Below are positions 60,023-64,000 of a stretch of DNA of 64,000 bases, piece by piece. The notes beneath the pieces were generated by a model. The model saw nothing but the letters and a program-made list of their open reading frames with translations, did no database searches and was not told the DNA's origin. The stretch is from Silene conica. Lineage: Eukaryota; Streptophyta; Magnoliopsida; Caryophyllales; Caryophyllaceae. The DNA lies in NCBI GenBank assembly GCA_029255685.2, contig CM055317.2, forward strand, positions 19,352,501 through 19,416,500, read 5' to 3'. Position 1 is the stretch's first letter; each line of letters starts with the position of its first letter. Position numbers and translations under genes: made by a program.

Positions 60023-61163
60023 ACCATCAAACTATGAAAATGCTACCATCTCAGTTTCCCGAGGCATAATATCAAGATAAACAACAAGCGCAACCTTTAT
60101 TTAAAGTAAAAGGATGAATAAATAATGTATAAGGTACAACCGTCTAACAAAAGAAAGACAACGTTCGCGGAAGCCATGATAAGATGACAATACTAAAATA
60201 AGATGAGGTGATGACCCATCCTTCCCAAGCCAGCAAGCATCACCATCTACAAACAAGAGACTCTGCTAATCATTACATGGATCATCACAGTACAACAATC
60301 ACAAGTGTCAGAAACTGCTGCAATAAGACGGTCACAATACAATAACTCAAAGTCACAATATGATAACCACAATCAACTAATATCACTGTCACAAGAAACT
60401 AGGTGGCAGCCTCAAGCCCCACATCAATGCCCCACTTGCTCGCAACAAGGGGTACCTAGATCCTTAATGTGCACATCCTCTCCGTGGCGGGTCCCACGAA
60501 GAGCGATCGTAGGAGTGAGAGCCTTTTTCCCGCAACGTCCTACACATATGTTCGCAATACAATCTCAACAGCTTATATTGATATCGGAATACAATAGCAA
60601 TCATACCGTCACAATCAAATTACACAGAAACTGAGTAGGGAAACCCTACCTCAAGGCAATAATCAACCAAGCACAATCCAAAAATGTCCTACCAACGTTC
60701 CTCTACAAATCTTCCTCCTATGAAACATATATATGATTTACTTACTGAAACATACTGAATTCTAACGACATGGTAACGAAAAGAGCGATACTTACTTGAT
60801 TGACACGATACTGGACTAGATGATCGGCGCATCTAAACTTGCTATGACCCTCTAAGGAAACTTGGGAGAGAAATGTGAAAGGAAGGGGAAAGGCTGCGTA
60901 AAACTGATTTAGGGTAAAAGAAATTATAATCTCGGTTTATCTTATATAATAAATCGCGACCCAACTCTCGGAAAGACCTACTCGACCAAATTGTAGCAAC
61001 TCGATCGAGTCACACCTACTCGACCGAGTTACAACTACTCGACCGAGTTTCACTTACTCGGCCGAGTTACTCTTACTCGACCGAGTTCGACCTACTCGGC
61101 CGAGTTACTCTCACTCGGCCGAGTTGAGTCACAACTTAGTATATACAAAGGAGGGGTGTTACA
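60023..61163 (-). repeat. LTR C of the TGTAACACCC family, nearly complete
   Basis: On the minus strand it starts TGTAACACCCCTCC at 61163. It then has eight 19-bp palindromic repeats and a tail shared with fragments A and B. The 3' end of the LTR is truncated. No internal region or second LTR is attached, so it is a solo or broken LTR. Confidence 0.7.
60979..61130. repeat. Eight tandem 19-bp repeats with palindromic ACTCGRYCGAGT core
   Basis: The eight units are each exactly 19 bp. The core is ACTCGACCGAGT, ACTCGGCCGAGT or ACTCGATCGAGT followed by a variable seven-base spacer. Only the first unit has lost the second half of the palindrome. The array lies 33 bp inside the LTR start on the minus strand. 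Confidence 0.9.
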
Positions 61164-61189
61164 ATTCTAACTTAAATATTTTGATCAAC

Positions 61190-62530
61190 AACTAGATAAA
61201 CGGTAAGCACCCTTCAACTCTGTCTAGCTTTGGGGTTCCCATACCTTTGGATTTTGCAAATCTTACAGTAAAGGATCTTATCCTTCCCAATCTTGTTTGG
61301 AATGAAGATCTTATTTTGGAAATTTTCGAGGATTCCTGGGCTCGTCAAATTTTGGTTATCATTTTGTTTGCCACTTCTGAGGCTAACTATATTATTTGGA
61401 TGATACCTCCTATTGGATATATTCAGTTAAAAGTGGATATGCATGGGGACTCAAAAATCTACTGTGTACAAGTGCCTCTGATAAAGATATGAGTAGGTTA
61501 TCCTTATATACCAGATCCTTGTACAGGAAAAAAACTTCAGCACCTCCGTGTTCCAAACACTTGGAAGATTTTTTTATGGAAACTTTTAATGGGTGTTCTT
61601 CCTGTTAAAAAGGAATTTATCAAGTTGAATATTTCAATTGACCCACGTGTCCGTTGTGTAGCAATCTCAATGCCAAGGAATCAATTAGTCATCTCTTCGG
61701 AGATTGTGGAGTTACTCAACGTATATGGGCTACATCGGACTTGGGGATAAGAGTGAACGATGTTGATTCGGTACCTATTGCCGATTGAATCATTAGTTGA
61801 GTTTTCTATTTCTCAAAGCAAGATGACTCTGACTATCAAATTACTAATTTCTTTTCTATTTTCTGGAGTCTATGGGTCTTTCGTAATAAGGCTATCTTTC
61901 AGGAGGTTGAATTTTCTACCACAGGCTTCTTCAACCTTCAAAAATTTTTTTAGCTAATATCTCCTTTGAAGCCTCCTTGCATGAAAGGCTCGGTAAAAAC
62001 AAGTCAAGTTCAACCTCGGTTGCTTTGGAAGCGTCACCTAAAGACAAGATTCGAAATGACGATCCTTTTTTGGTTATTGGAAGTGATTCTAAGTGTCGCT
62101 CTATCAAGATTTTGGGAGATGCGTGCTAGTTGGCATTCATCTTTGCATGGAGAAGGTGGTTGGGTTGCCTACGATTCTCAAGGAAAGGAAATGTCAAGAA
62201 ACTCTTTTGTCCTCTTCTCCGAGTCGGCTTGCCAAGCTGAAACTCGGGTCATTCGTGACATTCTTCGATGGGTTACACATCATAATATTTTTCATTTACA
62301 AATTGCATCTGACTACCTTAATAAGCTTATCTTGCAGATCTCTGACGAGGATAAACATAATTAGCAAACCAAGGACCTACTTTACAACATCTGTAGTTTT
62401 TTTCCGTTTTTTCATTATTTAAGTTTTTGTTTCATCCCTCGCAGATTGAAAAAGGTTGCACACAACCTTACGAAATCTGCGATGGACTAGTAGTCATGGG
62501 TTCTCTTCACTTTACAGCTGCCAAAAAAAA
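61190..62530 (+). pseudogene. LINE ORF2 C-terminal region with RNase H, frameshifted
   Basis: From about 61250 a frame reads VKDLILPNLVWNEDLILEIF, then in another frame SYWIYSVKSGYAWGLK, the segment after the reverse transcriptase in plant LINEs. About 62150-62362 encodes an RNase H-like stretch (GGWVAYDSQGKEMSRNSF, then ACQAETRVIRDI and IASDYLNKLI). It continues in another frame at about 62400-62480 with CFIPRRLKKVAHNL, which is the usual end of that domain. Several frameshifts and stops show it is inactive. Reverse transcriptase and endonuclease are absent. Confidence 0.8.
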
Positions 62531-63175
62531 ACTTCGATCATGGAATTTCCCTTTTTTCATTTATTTAGATTTTATGCCAATAAGTTCAAGGACTCCTATA
62601 GGTCCTTACCTTTTTACGAGGACGAATTATGGGGCGTTTGAAGTGTTTGGTTGAGGGGTTTTGAAATAGAGTTACCCAATAGGTCATAACTTCACCTCCA
62701 CACTGATATCTCACCATTGCAATCTTATATCCACCCTCAAATTCAAACTTCATCCTCATTTTTATAACTTGTAGTAAATCAAACTAATCGGGCAAGTATG
62801 AATTTAAATTTTATACCACCTTCCTATCAAATTAAATATTATGTTATTCCATGAGTTGTTATCAAAACCAACCCTTATAATTTTCAAGTAGTGACAAGTT
62901 TAGTGATGATAGGAATTCGATGTGCAATATTTCACATTTGTATAATGTAAGCATAGATTGTTGATTAAGAAGTTAGAAATGAGTCAGAATCAGAAATTAA
63001 TTAGGAATTAATGATGTTTCCTAGTATGCGTAAGTTAGGTTTCAGTCACTTGGACGAAAAGGATTAAAAATGTAGGGACAACTATACCAAATTAACCATT
63101 TAGACAGCCTGTGTTTTACGTATCTTGACGTTACCATTTATTTTTTACGCTTCTTATTTTTGCTCACTCTTCTAC
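62531..63175. other. Intergenic, upstream of the GASA gene
   Basis: AT-rich, with no recognisable gene. It presumably contains the GASA promoter. Confidence 0.5.
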
Positions 63176-63183
63176 TATATAAA
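63176..63183 (+). promoter_or_regulatory. TATA box of the GASA/Snakin gene
   Basis: TATATAAA lies 94 bp before the start codon, giving a plausible 5' UTR of about 60 bases. Confidence 0.65.
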
Positions 63184-63269
63184 TTGAACTACTCCCTAAT
63201 TATTATCAACGTAAATCCCATATCGTAGAATTTCTTACTTTAATTTAAGAATCAAATCAAATAATAAAT

Positions 63270-63884
63270 ATGAAGAATGTTTGTATGTCTCGCTTGGTTT
63301 TGGTCCTTGTTCTTCTTGTCTCTTTGATGTTCACAACCATAATGGCTGGCTCGGGTAATTTAGTATTTTAGTAACTCTTTTTTTTTTCAGCAAATCTTTT
63401 ATACGACCGTTTTTTCATATTTGTAAGTACCTAAACAACATTTTGAGAAATAAATGTAAATTTTTTATTTCTCTAGAGTAGTTATATGCTCTTTGGATTG
63501 TATGATTTACAATGAACTTATGATGAGGTGATGGCTCATGTAAAGTATGGTGTAAGGTATAATCGTCTTATACAAGACTAACTGTCTAACATGAATATAA
63601 AAATATCGACATGTTCCATTTTCCATTATAACTTAGTGTGCATGATATGTCATGGGGTAGTTTTATATTTAACTTAGTAACTATATTTCATTTTTGTAGA
63701 ATTTTGCGATTCAAAATGTGGGGTGAGATGCTCAAAGGCAGGGAGGCAAGACAGGTGCCTGAAGTACTGTGGAATATGCTGTGAGGAATGCAACTGTGTT
63801 CCATCCGGGACTTCTGGAAACAAGGATGAGTGCCCTTGCTATAGAGACAAGAAAAACTCCAAGGGCACCCCTAAGTGTCCTTGA
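63270..63884 (+). CDS. Snakin/GASA family cysteine-rich secreted peptide, two exons, 89 aa
   Basis: Exon 1 is 63270-63354 and exon 2 is 63700-63884, with a GT-AG intron in phase 1. The precursor has an N-terminal hydrophobic signal peptide (about residues 7-26, ending near MAGSG). A mature part of about 60 residues contains exactly 12 cysteines in the GASA spacing, including [29 protein letters not shown] and the C-terminal KCP. These 12 cysteines form six disulfides in the family. Members are gibberellin-regulated or antimicrobial peptides acting in the cell wall or apoplast. I cannot say which role applies here. The linker before the GASA domain is almost absent, as in Snakin-1-like short members. 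Nothing looks broken. A TATA box precedes it at 63176. Confidence 0.93.
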
Positions 63885-64000
63885 GAATTGAGACACTAAA
63901 TTACTAAATATCAAATGGATAATGTCAAAACTATTATACATTATTTATTTTCAAATAAGTCAAACTTTAATAATTTATCCTATATTCTATAATGTAATAT

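Noticed and set aside
60979-61130. A CRISPR-like array (regular palindromic repeats with spacers).
   Set aside because: The units are 19 bp with only seven-base spacers, there are no cas genes, and the context is a plant LTR.

Overview
This is plant nuclear DNA, from a dicot judging by the genes. It is AT-rich and intron-containing, and it is dominated by nested transposable elements. Only two loci look like intact host genes: a four-exon DUF620 family gene (11503-14952, +) and a two-exon Snakin/GASA cysteine-rich peptide gene (63270-63884, +). I saw no rRNA, tRNA, CRISPR array or bacterial-type operon. The species cannot be named from sequence alone.

Layout. 1-8645 holds a large non-coding LTR retrotransposon on the minus strand, cut by the window start. 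Inside it are a 5'-truncated LINE and a hAT-type MITE, each with a target-site duplication (TSD). 8646-11502 is AT-rich intergenic DNA leading to the DUF620 gene. 14953-18320 is intergenic with no recognisable gene. 18325-19295 is a Mutator-like inverted-repeat element. 19301-19541 looks like the 5' end of a copia element (short LTR, primer-binding site, possible gag start).

The core is a proposed CACTA transposon at 19542-51809 (about 32 kb). It has CACTAGTA ends, a CCA TSD, related subterminal repeats, and pieces of host genes inside (LIM-domain protein, class 3 lipase, perhaps an FKBP). A second element sits within it: a head-to-tail array of one LARD-like LTR retrotransposon at 22965-49094. 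The array has five LTRs and four 3143-bp internal regions in the order LTR-int-LTR-int-LTR-int-LTR-int-LTR, and one TGTAG duplication flanks the whole 26-kb array. Primer-binding sites follow LTRs 1-4 and polypurine tracts precede LTRs 2-5. No gag or pol is encoded. The array family is homologous to the minus-strand element at 1-8645.

Right of the CACTA element, 51813-62530 is a graveyard: a copia gag fragment, copia and gypsy-type LTR pieces on the minus strand, a frameshifted copia pol with its 3' LTR, another CACTA-like terminus, an LTR carrying eight 19-bp palindromic repeats, and a broken LINE. The GASA gene follows at the right edge.

The strongest candidate for something new is the tandem-amplified, protein-less LTR element nested in a gene-fragment-carrying CACTA transposon. 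Variant sites and a shared small retroposon insertion let its duplication history be partly read.
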